Assembly: GCA_030147505.1 (NCBI GenBank)
Contig: JASBVG010000068.1
Span: 44,117 to 108,116 of the forward strand
DNA length: 64,000 nt
Source: Tardiphaga sp.
GTDB taxonomy: Bacteria > Pseudomonadota > Alphaproteobacteria > Rhizobiales > Xanthobacteraceae
Direction: 5' to 3'
In this document: in pieces, positions 1 through 13,240 of the stretch
Numbering within the stretch: position 1 is the first letter of the stretch
How the letters are laid out: the number at the start of each line of letters is the position of its first letter
Position numbers and translations under genes: made by a program
The notes under the pieces: generated by a model
What the model was told of the DNA's origin: nothing
What the model saw: the letters and a program-made list of their open reading frames with translations, nothing else
Databases searched by the model: none

Positions 1-1108
1 CGTCGATATGGGCGAAGCCGAGCAAGTCGTGCGCCAGGCCGTCGGCCTCGCCGAGCGCATGGCCAAGGTCCGCGTCGAATCCGTTCTGCTGTCGGTCTCG
101 GCCGGCCGCTTGCAGGGACAGCTCATCGAGGCCACGGCCGACATCAAGGGCGGCGCCGTCAGCGCATCGGACATGGCCCGCGTCACCTCGACGGGCATGC
201 GTCATGCGACACCTCCGGGCCGCACAGTGCTCCATGCATTGCCCGTGAGTTATTCGCTGGATGGTGTGAAGGGCATTCGCGACCCGAAGGGCATGGTCGC
301 TTCGCAGTTCGGCGTCGACATGAATGTCATTACTGCTGATGCGACTGTCGCGCGCAATCTGATGCTTGTGGTGGAGCGTTGCCACCTCAATGTCGAGGCG
401 ATGGCTGCCGCGCCTTATGTCGCAGGACTCTCGGTGCTTACCGACGACGAGACCGATCTCGGTGCCGCCGTTGTCGAGATGGGGGCAGGGACCACGACGA
501 TTGCGACCTATTCCGGTGGACGCATCGTGCATGCGTCGGGATTTGCGGTCGGCGGCCAACATATCACCATGGATCTCGCACGCGGTCTCGGTTGCTGCAT
601 CGCGGATGCCGAGCGAATCAAGACGTTATATGGCACGGTGCTGACGGGTGGCTCCGATGCGCGCGAAATGATGAACGTGCCGACGGCAGGCGATAACGAC
701 CGCGATTATCCGCAGGCGGTGTCGCGCGCCACGATTGCAAACATCGTACGCCAGCGTGCCGAGGAGATTTTCGAGATGATCCGGGATCGGCTTGCCGACT
801 CGCCTTTTGCAGCAGAGCCGCGCGCACGCGTGGTGCTGTCGGGCGGCGCGTCGCAGCTCACCGGTCTTGCCGAGCTCGGTTCGCAGATTCTCGGCCGTTC
901 GGTGCGCGTTGCGCGCCCGCTCGGTTTCGGCCGCCTGCCCACGGAAGCGAAGAGTGCATCCTTCGCCGTGCCGTCGGGCCTGCTGGTCTATCCGCAATTC
1001 GCCCACCTCGAACATGTCGAGCCGCGCTTCACGCGGCAGCTCAAGACCGGCACCGACGGCGGCGGATACTTCGGAAAGGTCGGCCGATGGCTACGCGAGG
1101 GCTTCTGA
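1..1108 (+). CDS. ftsA: Cell division protein FtsA, 5' end outside window
   Basis: Actin-like ATPase motifs (VVEMGAGTTTIATYSGGRIVHASGFAVGGQHIT; VVLSGGASQLTGL), immediately upstream of ftsZ; frame is open to the window edge. Confidence 0.93.
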   Translation, partial: VDMGEAEQVVRQAVGLAERMAKVRVESVLLSVSAGRLQGQLIEATADIKGGAVSASDMARVTSTGMRHATPPGRTVLHALPVSYSLDGVKGIRDPKGMVASQFGVDMNVITADATVARNLMLVVERCHLNVEAMAAAPYVAGLSVLTDDETDLGAAVVEMGAGTTTIATYSGGRIVHASGFAVGGQHITMDLARGLGCCIADAERIKTLYGTVLTGGSDAREMMNVPTAGDNDRDYPQAVSRATIANIVRQRAEEIFEMIRDRLADSPFAAEPRARVVLSGGASQLTGLAELGSQILGRSVRVARPLGFGRLPTEAKSASFAVPSGLLVYPQFAHLEHVEPRFTRQLKTGTDGGGYFGKVGRWLREGF

Positions 1109-1207
1109 TGAGATTTTTCCGGGTAGTGCAAATTCCATCCTCGACGCCACCGGCTTTCAGCCGCCGGCAAGACCACACAATTCGCGCGTAATACGAGAGG
1201 CAACCTC

Positions 1208-2974
1208 ATGACCATCAATCTCAACGTTCCTGATATCAGCGAACTGAAGCCCCGCATTACCGTGTTCGGTGTCGGCGGCGCCGGCGGCAACGCCGTCAAC
1301 AACATGATCACTGCCGGTCTGCAGGGCGTCGACTTCGTCGTCGCCAACACCGACGCGCAGGCGCTGACGATGTCGAAGGCGCAGCGCATCGTGCAGATGG
1401 GCACCCAGGTGACCCAGGGTCTCGGCGCCGGTTCGCAGCCAGACGTCGGCGCCGCTGCTGCGCAAGAGGTCATCGACGAAATCCGCGATCACCTCACAGG
1501 CGCCAACATGGTGTTCGTCACTGCCGGCATGGGCGGCGGCACCGGTACCGGTGCTGCTCCGGTCATCGCCAAGACCGCGCGCGACATGGGCATCCTCACT
1601 GTCGGTGTGATCACCAAGCCGTTCCACTTCGAAGGCCAGCGCCGCATGCGCACCGCCGAAGCCGGTATTGCCGAGCTGCACAAGGTGGTCGATACGCTGC
1701 TGATCATCCCGAACCAGAACCTGTTCCGGGTTGCCAACGAGAAGACCACCTTCGCCGACGCTTTCGCGATGGCCGACCAGGTGCTCTACTCCGGCGTTGC
1801 CTGCATCACCGACCTGATGGTCAAGGAAGGCCTGATCAATCTCGACTTCGCCGACGTCCGCGCAGTCATGAAAGAGATGGGCAAGGCGATGATGGGAACC
1901 GGCGAAGCCAGCGGTGAGAAGCGTGCGCTGACCGCCGCCGAAGCCGCCATCGCCAACCCGCTGATCGACGATTCCTCGATGAAGGGCGCGAAGGGCCTGC
2001 TGATCTCGATCACCGGCGGCAAGGACCTGACCCTGTTTGAAGTCGACGAAGCGGCCACCCGCATCCGCGAGGAAGTGGACTCGGACGCGAACATCATCGT
2101 CGGCGCTACGTTCGACGAAGGTCTCGACGGCGTGATCCGCGTGTCGGTGGTCGCCACCGGCATCGAGCAGGCCCAGCTCGCCCGCACCGCGCCGGGTCCG
2201 GTTGGTACGCCGGTCGCTGCCGTTGCTGGCCAGGCCGTTCCGGACACCCGTCTCGCTGATCTGACCGCGCGTCTGCGTGCCGACAACCAGCGCCTCGCCG
2301 CCGCCGCCAAGGCGGGTGCTCCGGCGCCGGTCCCAGCGCCCGCTCCGCGCGCACCGTCCAGCAATCACGAGCGCGCCGCTCTCGCTGCCATCGCCGCCGC
2401 CGTTGCGCCGGAAGCCGCTGCTCCGGCTGCCCCGCAGCAGTATGGTGACGTGACCGTACGTCCGATCGCGCAGAAGCCGTCGCTGTTCCCGGAAGTTCCC
2501 CGTCAGGAGGCGCCGATGGAAGCGCCGCTCCCGGAGCAGTTCATTCCGCCTTCGGCTGAACGTGCCCCGGTTCGCGCTCCACGCATGCCGAAGTTTGAGG
2601 AACTGCCCATGCCGGCCCAGGCCGAGATTCGTCAGGCCCGCGGCGATGCAGAAGATGAGCCACAGAAGCAGCGCCTGTCGTTGCTGCAGCGCCTCGCCAA
2701 TGTCGGTCTCGGCCGTCGCGACGAGGAATCGGAAGCCCCGGTCTCCGGCCGTCCGCAGGCGCCCGCAATGGCCCCGATGCCGCCACTGCCGGAGCGCAAG
2801 CCGCAACGCAGCGTTGCCCAACAAATGGCCAACGAGCCGCCGGTGTCCGAATATGCCCGCCGTCCAGCGCCCCAGGGCCTCGACCTGCATGGCCGTCCGA
2901 CGCCTGGGGCCCCGGCGCCACAGGGCGACGATCATCTCGATATCCCGGCTTTCCTGCGGCGTCAGTCCAACTGA
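1208..2974 (+). CDS. ftsZ: Cell division GTPase FtsZ
   Basis: Tubulin signature [28 protein letters not shown]-terminal peptide [11 protein letters not shown]; long Pro/Ala-rich linker. Confidence 0.98.
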   Translation: MTINLNVPDISELKPRITVFGVGGAGGNAVNNMITAGLQGVDFVVANTDAQALTMSKAQRIVQMGTQVTQGLGAGSQPDVGAAAAQEVIDEIRDHLTGANMVFVTAGMGGGTGTGAAPVIAKTARDMGILTVGVITKPFHFEGQRRMRTAEAGIAELHKVVDTLLIIPNQNLFRVANEKTTFADAFAMADQVLYSGVACITDLMVKEGLINLDFADVRAVMKEMGKAMMGTGEASGEKRALTAAEAAIANPLIDDSSMKGAKGLLISITGGKDLTLFEVDEAATRIREEVDSDANIIVGATFDEGLDGVIRVSVVATGIEQAQLARTAPGPVGTPVAAVAGQAVPDTRLADLTARLRADNQRLAAAAKAGAPAPVPAPAPRAPSSNHERAALAAIAAAVAPEAAAPAAPQQYGDVTVRPIAQKPSLFPEVPRQEAPMEAPLPEQFIPPSAERAPVRAPRMPKFEELPMPAQAEIRQARGDAEDEPQKQRLSLLQRLANVGLGRRDEESEAPVSGRPQAPAMAPMPPLPERKPQRSVAQQMANEPPVSEYARRPAPQGLDLHGRPTPGAPAPQGDDHLDIPAFLRRQSN

Positions 2975-3001
2975 TCGAGCGTAATAATCGTCACAAGCAT
3001 G

Positions 3002-3030
3002 AAGCCCCGGTCACTTGACCGGGGCTTTTT
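3002..3030 (+). terminator. Rho-independent terminator after ftsZ
   Basis: AAGCCCCGGTCA-CT-TGACCGGGGCTTTTT stem plus T-run. Confidence 0.9.
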
Positions 3031-3312
3031 CGTGGGCGCGGCGCAAAATGCGTCACGGTTTTTTAATCTGTTGATAGTACTTCGTTAATTGATGTGTGCC
3101 GATGCGGCTTCGCCGTCGGGCGGTGCGCCAGCCGCCAGAAACCTTGGTTAACACTCGGCCGGAATGCGGCAGAGGTTGGGTAACAATCGGTTAGAAAGCG
3201 TGAGTTGGCGCACTTTGTGGCACCGGTTAATGTGACTGCGACTCGGGGGCTCGGAAGGCCGCAAGGTTCGACTTTTGAAAGTTCAACTTTGCAAGGTTCG
3301 ACTGAGTGAGTC

Positions 3313-3329
3313 CCTCTCATGATGAGAGG
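3313..3329. promoter_or_regulatory. 17-bp palindrome CCTCTCATGATGAGAGG just upstream of lpxC
   Basis: CCTCTCAT-G-ATGAGAGG perfect dyad, ~20 nt before the lpxC ATG. Confidence 0.45.
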
Positions 3330-3349
3330 TCTACTTGGGTGGGTAACAT

Positions 3350-4321
3350 ATGACTTTCAGCCGACAGACCACGCTTGGAGCGCAAGCCACCGTGACCGGT
3401 GTCGGCGTCCATTCCGGAAAACCTGTCAGCCTGACCCTCGGACCCGCTCCCGTCGACGCCGGATACATCTTCGTCCGCACCGGGCTCGAAGGTTCTGATC
3501 GCGAAGTCCAGGCCACTGCAAAATCCGTCATCGCCACGGAGTTCGCCACCGTGCTCGGCGATCGCGAAGGCCCGATCGTCTCGACCGCCGAACATGTCCT
3601 CGCCGCGCTGCGCGGCATGGGCATCGACAACGCTACCATCGAGGTGGATGGCCCGGAAGTGCCGATCATGGATGGTTCGGCCGCCGCCTTCGTCGCCGCC
3701 ATCGATCAGGCCGGCGTGGTGGAGCAGGGCGCCCGCCGCCGCTTCATCCAGGTGCTGAAACCGGTGCAGGTGGCCATTGGCGACAGTTTCGGTGAACTCC
3801 GCCCCCACACTGCCGGCTTCCGCGCCGAGATCGAAATCAACTTCAATAACCCCGCCATCGGTCGCCAGAGCTTCGTACTCGACCTTAATCCCGAATCCTT
3901 CCGCCGTGACGTCGCCCGCGCCCGCACCTTCGGCTGCATGAACGACGTGGCCCGCCTCTGGAGCGCCGGTTTCGCGCTCGGCGCCTCCTTCGAAAATTCC
4001 GTCGTGTTCGATGACACCAAGCTCCTCAACACCGAAGGCCTCCGCTACGCCGACGAATGCGCCCGCCACAAGGTGCTGGATGCCGTCGGCGATCTCGCAC
4101 TGGCCGGCCTGCCAATCCTCGGCGCCTACCGCTCGGTGCGCGGTGGCCACAAGCTCAATAACGAAGTCCTGAAGGCGCTGATGGCCGATCGCTCGGCCTG
4201 GAAGATCGTCGAAGCCGACGCTGTTTCCGTGCAGACCGCTCGCCGTGGCCGCGCTTCGGCCGACGTCAACTCGGGCGTGCTCGGCGGTTTGGCGCCGGCA
4301 TTCGGGCCGGACGTGTCCTGA
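3350..4321 (+). CDS. lpxC: UDP-3-O-acyl-N-acetylglucosamine deacetylase
   Basis: GVGVHSGKPVSLTLGPAP, STAEHVLAALRGMGIDNA, ARHKVLDAVGDLALAG motifs. Confidence 0.97.
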   Translation: MTFSRQTTLGAQATVTGVGVHSGKPVSLTLGPAPVDAGYIFVRTGLEGSDREVQATAKSVIATEFATVLGDREGPIVSTAEHVLAALRGMGIDNATIEVDGPEVPIMDGSAAAFVAAIDQAGVVEQGARRRFIQVLKPVQVAIGDSFGELRPHTAGFRAEIEINFNNPAIGRQSFVLDLNPESFRRDVARARTFGCMNDVARLWSAGFALGASFENSVVFDDTKLLNTEGLRYADECARHKVLDAVGDLALAGLPILGAYRSVRGGHKLNNEVLKALMADRSAWKIVEADAVSVQTARRGRASADVNSGVLGGLAPAFGPDVS

Positions 4322-4587
4322 GCGGATACGCTGTTTCGGGCGCGTTCCGGCGTTGGACACCCATAGTAACCATAACCACCTGTCTCCACACCTCTTTCGC
4401 CACAATCCCGGCGAAATGCGTCCCTATCCGGTTGGTTAACGAATGGCCTTCGGATAAACAGGCACGCGGTCGGGGAGATGACCACGGGCTCATTTGGGCT
4501 GGTTCATATCGGGGCGCGGTTGGCGCGCAAGGCACCGCATTCAGGGCACCGTGATGGCGCCCGCAGACAGGCGTCAGGCAAGAATAG

Positions 4588-5481
4588 ATGTCGGCACAGC
4601 GTATCGCGCTCACCTTCCGTGATGAACTCAATCGCCTCAAGCGTCCGCTACGGCTCGCTGCTGGCCTGATCGTGCTTGCCGTGCCGCTGGCCGGCTGCGG
4701 CACCGGCGCGCTGTGGGACAAGTTTGGCAAGAAGGACGATCAGTTCGTCGATGAGCCGGCCGACAAGCTCTACAATGAGGGTTTGTACCTCATGAACCAG
4801 AGCAAGGATCCCAAGGCGGCGGCGAAGAAATTCGAGGAAGTCGATCGCCAGCACCCGTATTCGGAATGGGCGCGCAAATCGCTGCTGATGTCAGCCTATG
4901 CGGCCTATCAGACCGGCGACTACGACACCTGCATCGGTTCGGCCACGCGCTACGTCACGCTGCATCCCGGCAGCCCGGACGCAGCCTATGCGCAATACCT
5001 GATCGCCGCCTCGCATTACGACCAGATCCCGGACATCTCGCGCGATCAGGGCCGTACCGAGAAGGCCATGGCCGCGCTTGAGGAAGTCATCCGTAAATAT
5101 CCGACCTCCGAATATGCCACCTCCGCCAAGCAGAAGCTGGAAGGCGCCCGCGACCAGATCGCAGGCAAGGAGATGGATATCGGCCGGTACTACATGAAGA
5201 AGCGCGACTACACCGCGGCCATCAACCGCTTCAAGACCGTGGTCACGCAATACCAGACCACCCGTCATGTCGAGGAGGCGCTGATGCGGCTCACCGAGGC
5301 CTATATGACCGTCGGTGTGGTCGGGGAGGCGCAGACCGCCGCCGCTGTGCTTGGCCACAACTTTCCTGACAGCCGCTGGTACAAAGACGCCTACAATATT
5401 GTAAAGTCTGGCGGTCTCGAACCGAGCGAGAACAAGGGCTCCTATATTTCCCGGGCCTTCAAGCGAATCGGCCTCGGCTAG
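4588..5481 (+). CDS. bamD: Outer membrane assembly lipoprotein BamD (ComL/YfiO family)
   Basis: Lipobox-like LAGCGTG; TPR-type BamD pattern LYNEGLYLMNQSKDPKAAAKKFEEVDRQHPYSEWA. Confidence 0.93.
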   Translation: MSAQRIALTFRDELNRLKRPLRLAAGLIVLAVPLAGCGTGALWDKFGKKDDQFVDEPADKLYNEGLYLMNQSKDPKAAAKKFEEVDRQHPYSEWARKSLLMSAYAAYQTGDYDTCIGSATRYVTLHPGSPDAAYAQYLIAASHYDQIPDISRDQGRTEKAMAALEEVIRKYPTSEYATSAKQKLEGARDQIAGKEMDIGRYYMKKRDYTAAINRFKTVVTQYQTTRHVEEALMRLTEAYMTVGVVGEAQTAAAVLGHNFPDSRWYKDAYNIVKSGGLEPSENKGSYISRAFKRIGLG

Positions 5482-5494
5482 GAATCGTCGTCCC

Positions 5495-7168
5495 ATGCTC
5501 GCTCGCCTGTCGATCCGTGACATCGTCCTGATCGAGCGGCTCGATATCGAATTTGCGCGCGGCCTCGCGGTGCTCACCGGCGAGACCGGCGCCGGCAAAT
5601 CAATCCTGCTCGATGCCTTCGCGCTCGCCCTTGGCGGTCGCGGCGATGCCGGCCTGGTCCGCCATGGCGCGGAGCAGGGGCAGGTGACGGCCGCCTTCGA
5701 TCTCGCCCCCGGCCATCCTGCCCTCAGCCTGCTCAAGGACAACGGCTTTGACGATGACACCGGTGAGATGATTCTCCGCCGCGTGCAACTCGGCGACGGC
5801 CGCACCCGCGCTTACATTAACGACCAGACCGTCAGTGTGCAGACGCTGAAGACGATTGGCGCGGCTCTGGTGGAGATCCACGGCCAGCATGACGACCGCG
5901 CCCTTGTGGACGCAGCCAGCCATCGCCGCCTGCTCGATGCATTTGCCGGGCTGGAGAAGGACGTCACCGCGCTGGAAGCTCTCTGGGATGCCCGCAAAGC
6001 CGCCTACACGGCGCTGGAGACCCATCACGCCAATATGGAGCGCGCCGCCCGTGACGCCGATTATCTGCGCCATTCCGCGGATGAGCTGAAGAAGCTCAAT
6101 CCGAAGGAGGGCGAGGAGACGCAACTAGCCGAACGCCGCACCGGCATGATGCAGGGCGAGAAGATCGCTGCAGATCTGCGGGAGGCACAGGAAGCAGTCT
6201 CTGGGCCGCATTCGCCGATCTCCGCACTTGCCGCAGCCGTGCGCCGTCTTGAGCGGCGCGCCGGGTCGTCGCCGGCGCTGGTCGAGCCCGCGGTGAAGGC
6301 CATCGACGTCGCCATCAATGCGCTTGAAGAGGCGGATCAGCATCTCAATGCTGCATTGATCGCCGCCGATTTCGATCCCGCCGAGCTCGAGCGAATCGAG
6401 GAGCGCCTGTTTGCGCTGCGCGCCGCGGCGCGCAAATTCTCGACGCCGGTCGACGGCCTCGCTGCGCTGGCCGCCAGATTCTTTGCCGATGTCGCCACGA
6501 TCGATGCCGGTGCCGGGCAGCTCACCAAGCTGGAGAAGGCAGCCGCCGAGGCTGACGCGAAGTATGCCACCGCTGCGACAAAACTCTCTGCGGCACGCAT
6601 CAAGTCCGCCGAGAAGCTCAACAAGGCTGTCGTCGCTGAGCTGGCCCCACTCAAGCTGGAGCGTGCAAAATTCATCACCCAGGTGGATACGGACGCGGCC
6701 ACGCCCGGCCCCCAAGGCATCGACCGCGTTGAATTCTGGGTCCAGACCAATCCCGGCACGCGGCCGGGCCCGATGATGAAGGTCGCTTCCGGCGGCGAAC
6801 TCTCGCGCTTCCTGCTGGCGCTGAAGGTCGTGTTGTCCGACAAGGGCTCGGCGCCGACGCTGGTGTTCGACGAAATCGATACGGGTGTTGGCGGCGCTGT
6901 GGCCGATGCCATCGGCGCACGGCTCGGTCGTCTCGCGGGCAAGGTGCAAGTGATGGCCGTGACCCACGCGCCCCAGGTGGCCGCGCGCGCAGATCAGCAT
7001 CTGCTCATCTCCAAGGCCGCCCTCGACAAGGGCAAGCGCGTCGCGACCAACGTCAACACCCTCGCTGACGATCACCGCCGCGAGGAAATTGCCCGCATGC
7101 TGGCGGGGGCGGAGATTACCGCCGAGGCGCGGGCGGCGGCGGATCGGCTGCTCAAGGGCGCGGCATAA
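5495..7168 (+). CDS. recN: DNA repair protein RecN
   Basis: Walker A LTGETGAGKSILLDAF, SGGELSR signature, VFDEIDTGVGG. Confidence 0.96.
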   Translation: MLARLSIRDIVLIERLDIEFARGLAVLTGETGAGKSILLDAFALALGGRGDAGLVRHGAEQGQVTAAFDLAPGHPALSLLKDNGFDDDTGEMILRRVQLGDGRTRAYINDQTVSVQTLKTIGAALVEIHGQHDDRALVDAASHRRLLDAFAGLEKDVTALEALWDARKAAYTALETHHANMERAARDADYLRHSADELKKLNPKEGEETQLAERRTGMMQGEKIAADLREAQEAVSGPHSPISALAAAVRRLERRAGSSPALVEPAVKAIDVAINALEEADQHLNAALIAADFDPAELERIEERLFALRAAARKFSTPVDGLAALAARFFADVATIDAGAGQLTKLEKAAAEADAKYATAATKLSAARIKSAEKLNKAVVAELAPLKLERAKFITQVDTDAATPGPQGIDRVEFWVQTNPGTRPGPMMKVASGGELSRFLLALKVVLSDKGSAPTLVFDEIDTGVGGAVADAIGARLGRLAGKVQVMAVTHAPQVAARADQHLLISKAALDKGKRVATNVNTLADDHRREEIARMLAGAEITAEARAAADRLLKGAA

Positions 7169-7176
7169 GCCCCACA

Positions 7177-9482
<2,306 letters not shown>

Positions 9483-9539
9483 TGCCCATGATCTCCCTCC
9501 CCGGAGCGAAGCGAATGGGGAGGGTCCGCCGTTAAGCGG

Positions 9540-9590
9540 GGGTGGGTTCTCTCCCCACGGGAGGACGTCACGTGGGGAGAGAACCCACCC
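9540..9590. repeat. Perfect 20-bp inverted repeat between convergent ligA and MFS gene
   Basis: GGGTGGGTTCTCTCCCCACG / CGTGGGGAGAGAACCCACCC, 11-nt loop. Confidence 0.9.
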
Positions 9591-9670
9591 GTCTCGAAGC
9601 TCGCTGAACGCTTGCTTCTCGCCACCCTCCCCGCGGCGCGGCTGCGCCGCTTGGGGGAGGGAGAAGACAA

Positions 9671-10951
9671 TTACATCAGCCCGCTCTTCTCCTCCGCCTT
9701 CTCAACCATCTTCTCCGTCACCACGACCTTCCGCCGTGGCACCAGAAAGATCATCGCCGCTGCGCAGCCGCAGGACAGCACCACCAGCGAGAGATTGAGT
9801 GCTACCGGCGTCGCAAAATGCCCGCCAAGCCAGGCGCCGCCCTGCGAGCAGAACGAGCCAAAACCCATCTGCATGAAACCCATCATGCCGGAGGCGGCGC
9901 CGGCTGCCTGCGGGCGGATGCTGAGCGCGCCGGCGGCGCCGTTCGACATCACGAAGGCATTGCCGAACATGACGATCATGTGGGTGAGGAACAGCCAGGC
10001 GGGGTCCTGATTGAGCCCGGTCAAACCCCAGATGACGTTCAGCAGCGCACCGCCGAATTGCAGCGCCAAGCCGAACCAGATCAGTTGTTCAATGGTCCGC
10101 CGCGGCGCAAAGCGGACGCAAGCGAGATTTCCGACGAGATAGGCGAGGCCGGATGTCGCGAACCACGCGCCATATTCCGCAGAGCTGCGGCCCATCTGGT
10201 TTACCACCACATAGGGACCGCCGCCGGCGAAAGTGAAGATGATCCACGACGCCATGACATAGCAAAAGAGATAGCCGATAAAGGCGCGGCTGCCGAACAG
10301 CACTTTTGAATCGGCGATGAAGCCGCTGCTGCCTGCGTCGGTCGTCGCGCGCTTGCGGGTTTCCGGCAGGAGAAAAGCGATCGCCAGCGTCACGATCAGC
10401 GATGCTACTGTCACCGTGTAGAAGATCGCCCGCCAGCCAAAGCCGGTCTCCAGCAGACCGCCCGCCAGCGGCGACAGCATCTGCGCGATCATCATGACCG
10501 CGATGACAAGGCTGATCATCGGCCCGACACGCTCGCGCGGATAGAGATCGCGGATGATGGCTCTGCTCATCACCATGCCCGTCGCGCCCCCCAGCGCCTG
10601 GAAGAAGCGCGCGGCAATCAGCTGCGGCAGCGTGGTCGCGAAACTCGAGCCGATGCCAGCGATTACCATCAGGCTGAGGCCAGCAAGCAACACCGGCTTG
10701 CGCCCGAAGCGATCGGACAGCGGCCCCATGATGAGCTGCGAGAAAGCGAGCCCGACCATGTAGAGGGACACGGTCATCTGCGCGATGGAGATGTCGGCGT
10801 CGAAGATGCGGGCCAGCTCGGGCAGTGCTGGCACCAGCATGTAGAGCGAGATCGGCGCGATGCCGGTCATTACGACCAGCAGAAGCAGCATCACCCGCGA
10901 GTGCGTATAATCCGATTTGTCGAGGTCTCTGGCAGCCGGGCTGGAACTCAC
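9671..10951 (-). CDS. MFS transporter, Bcr/CflA-type multidrug efflux
   Basis: 12-TM protein with GPLSDRFGRKPVLLAG and the Bcr/CflA N-terminal pattern. Confidence 0.88.
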   Translation of the reverse strand: MSSSPAARDLDKSDYTHSRVMLLLLVVMTGIAPISLYMLVPALPELARIFDADISIAQMTVSLYMVGLAFSQLIMGPLSDRFGRKPVLLAGLSLMVIAGIGSSFATTLPQLIAARFFQALGGATGMVMSRAIIRDLYPRERVGPMISLVIAVMMIAQMLSPLAGGLLETGFGWRAIFYTVTVASLIVTLAIAFLLPETRKRATTDAGSSGFIADSKVLFGSRAFIGYLFCYVMASWIIFTFAGGGPYVVVNQMGRSSAEYGAWFATSGLAYLVGNLACVRFAPRRTIEQLIWFGLALQFGGALLNVIWGLTGLNQDPAWLFLTHMIVMFGNAFVMSNGAAGALSIRPQAAGAASGMMGFMQMGFGSFCSQGGAWLGGHFATPVALNLSLVVLSCGCAAAMIFLVPRRKVVVTEKMVEKAEEKSGLM

Positions 10952-10969
10952 GCGAAAAGTGTTCTTTCG

Positions 10970-12808
10970 TTATTGTGGCTGAACCAGCGGCTCGGTCGCC
11001 GCATGCAGCCAGGTTCGCGTTTCCTCGTCGTCGAGCAACGGCGCGATCTCGCAGCGGACGCGGGCGTGATAGTCGTTGATCCAGCTCAGCTCACGCTTGC
11101 TGATCCGATGCGCGTTGATCAGCCGGCGATCAATCGGCGCCAGCGTCAGCGTCTGGAATTCGTTCATCGGCTGTTCGGCATCATTGATATCAGCTTCGAT
11201 CACGAGTTCGAGATTCTCGATGCGAATGCCGAATGCGTCGGTCTTGTAGTAGCCGGGCTCGTTGGAGAGGATCATGCCGCGCTTCAGCGGCGTGGTGCCG
11301 AGCTTGGAAATGCGCGCCGGTCCCTCATGCACCGACAGATAGCTGCCGACGCCGTGTCCGGTGCCATGGGCGAAATCGAGGCCCGCATGCCACAGGAACT
11401 GACGCGCGAAGGCATCGATCTGCGCGCCCGTCGTCCCATCGGGAAACACCGCACGTGCAATCGCGATATGGCCGCGCAGCACGCGCGTAAAACGATCGCG
11501 CATTTCATCGGTGGGCTCGCCGATGGCAATGGTGCGGGTGACGTCGGTGGTGCCGTCTTCATATTGCGCACCGGAGTCGATCAGCAGCAGGTCGCCCGGT
11601 GCGATGCGGCGGTTGCTCTTGCGGGTGACGCGGTAATGCACGATGGCGCCGTTCGGGCCGGTGCCGGCAATGGTTGGGAACGAGACATCCTTCAGCGCGC
11701 CGGTGTTCCGGCGGAACGTCTCCAGCGCCTCCACAGTGTCGATCTCGGTGAGGCCGCCCTTCGGTGCCTCCCGATCGATCCAGGCGAGAAACTTCGCCAG
11801 CGCCACCGCATCGCGGCGATGCGCGGTCATGGTGCCCTTGATCTCGACGGCGTTCTTCATCGCTTTGAGCAGGGCGATGGGATCGCTCGCTCGAACCGTC
11901 CTGCCACCGGCGGTCTCGACCAGCCGGCTCAGCGCATCTGCGGCGGTCGCACCATCCAGCGCAACGGCGGCACCGGTCGTGGCCAGATCGCGCAGCGACG
12001 TCACCAGCGCATCGGGCTCCCGCACATCGGCTGAGGCTTCAAGATGGTTGCGCGAGCTGTTGGAGAGTTTTCGATGATCGATGAAGATCTGCGGCCGTCC
12101 ATTCCTTGGTACCAGTGCATAGGACAGCGGCAGCGGCGTGTGGGAGACGTCGGCGCCGCGGATGTTGAAGGTCCAGGCCACCGTATGGGAGTCCGACAGC
12201 ACGATGGCGTCGACGCCGAGCTTGTCGATCTCGGTGCGGATCCGCGTGAGCTTGTCGGCCTCGCTCTCGCCTGCATATTCCATCGGGTGGATTGTCACGG
12301 CGCCGAGCGGCGGCGCCGGGCGCTCATGCCACACGGCATCGATGGGGTTGCTGTCCACCGCGACGAGTTCCGCGCCGGCCTTGGCGCAGGCCGCCTTGAG
12401 GCGCTCGACTGCCGCCGTCGTGTGCAGCCATGGATCAAATCCGAGGCGATCACCCGGTTTCAGATGATCCGACAGCCAGTTTTCCGGCGGCGGCTCGACC
12501 AGCGACTGGATGCTCCAGGCATTGGTGTCGACCTGTTTCGCCACCTGCACCGTATAGCGGCCATCGACGAAGACCGCGGCTTCCTGCAGCAGCACCGCTG
12601 CCATGCCGGCAGAGCCGGTGAAGCCGGTGAGCCAGGCCAGCCGCTCGTCGGATGGCGGCACATACTCGTTCTGCTGCTGGTCGGCGCGCGGAATCACGAA
12701 CCCGGTCAGCTTCCGCCGCAGCAATTCCTCGCGAAACGCAGCCAGCCGCGCTGTCAGCGCGACGCCGCCTTCGGGCTCTTCAAAGGTCTGGAAATGAGCT
12801 TCGAACAT
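10970..12808 (-). CDS. pepP: Xaa-Pro aminopeptidase (M24B)
   Basis: Creatinase N domain plus metallopeptidase motifs LLIDSGAQYEDGTTDVTRT, HGTGHGVGSYLSVHEGP, NEPGYY. Confidence 0.93.
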   Translation of the reverse strand: MFEAHFQTFEEPEGGVALTARLAAFREELLRRKLTGFVIPRADQQQNEYVPPSDERLAWLTGFTGSAGMAAVLLQEAAVFVDGRYTVQVAKQVDTNAWSIQSLVEPPPENWLSDHLKPGDRLGFDPWLHTTAAVERLKAACAKAGAELVAVDSNPIDAVWHERPAPPLGAVTIHPMEYAGESEADKLTRIRTEIDKLGVDAIVLSDSHTVAWTFNIRGADVSHTPLPLSYALVPRNGRPQIFIDHRKLSNSSRNHLEASADVREPDALVTSLRDLATTGAAVALDGATAADALSRLVETAGGRTVRASDPIALLKAMKNAVEIKGTMTAHRRDAVALAKFLAWIDREAPKGGLTEIDTVEALETFRRNTGALKDVSFPTIAGTGPNGAIVHYRVTRKSNRRIAPGDLLLIDSGAQYEDGTTDVTRTIAIGEPTDEMRDRFTRVLRGHIAIARAVFPDGTTGAQIDAFARQFLWHAGLDFAHGTGHGVGSYLSVHEGPARISKLGTTPLKRGMILSNEPGYYKTDAFGIRIENLELVIEADINDAEQPMNEFQTLTLAPIDRRLINAHRISKRELSWINDYHARVRCEIAPLLDDEETRTWLHAATEPLVQPQ

Positions 12809-13025
12809 GGTGGCGTTATCCTATGGGTGCGTTCCGGTGCCGGCAATCGAGGGGCAGGGTTGCGAAAAGCTGGCACAGGTTATGCTTGAATTCCGGGCAG
12901 TGAGGTCAAGAATCCGAAACCTTTTCGCGCCGCGATTTGTTGCCTCGGCGAAGACCGCCAAGTGTTTGTAGGTTTGTCTTTCTAGTCAGGTCTTTGTGTT
13001 CAACTCAACGAAGAGGGAAAACACC

Positions 13026-13235
13026 ATGCCCGCTTTCACGTTCGAGAAAATCTCCCCGCCGCGCCATGACGCGCATCCCGCCCATCCGTCGCAGTCACAG
13101 CCGAAGTCTCAAAGCGTCTCGCCCAATAGTGCATCGCCGCAGCAGCGGGACAATGTGATTCAGGTTCTCGGCCGTTTCGTCATCGCGCGCGTGCGCGAAG
13201 ATCGGGCGTCGTCGGATCAGGCTTCCGCGAAGTAA
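13026..13235 (+). CDS. Small conserved-looking hypothetical protein
   Basis: 69-aa ORF MPAFTFEKISPPRHDAHPAHP...RFVIARVREDRA preceded by GAGGGAAAACACC. Confidence 0.55.
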   Translation: MPAFTFEKISPPRHDAHPAHPSQSQPKSQSVSPNSASPQQRDNVIQVLGRFVIARVREDRASSDQASAK

Positions 13236-13240
13236 ACGAC

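Noticed and set aside
1157-2935. 592-aa minus-strand ORF opposite ftsZ
   Set aside because: Low-complexity Arg/Gly/Asp-rich translation antisense to a certain ftsZ; typical GC-rich shadow ORF.
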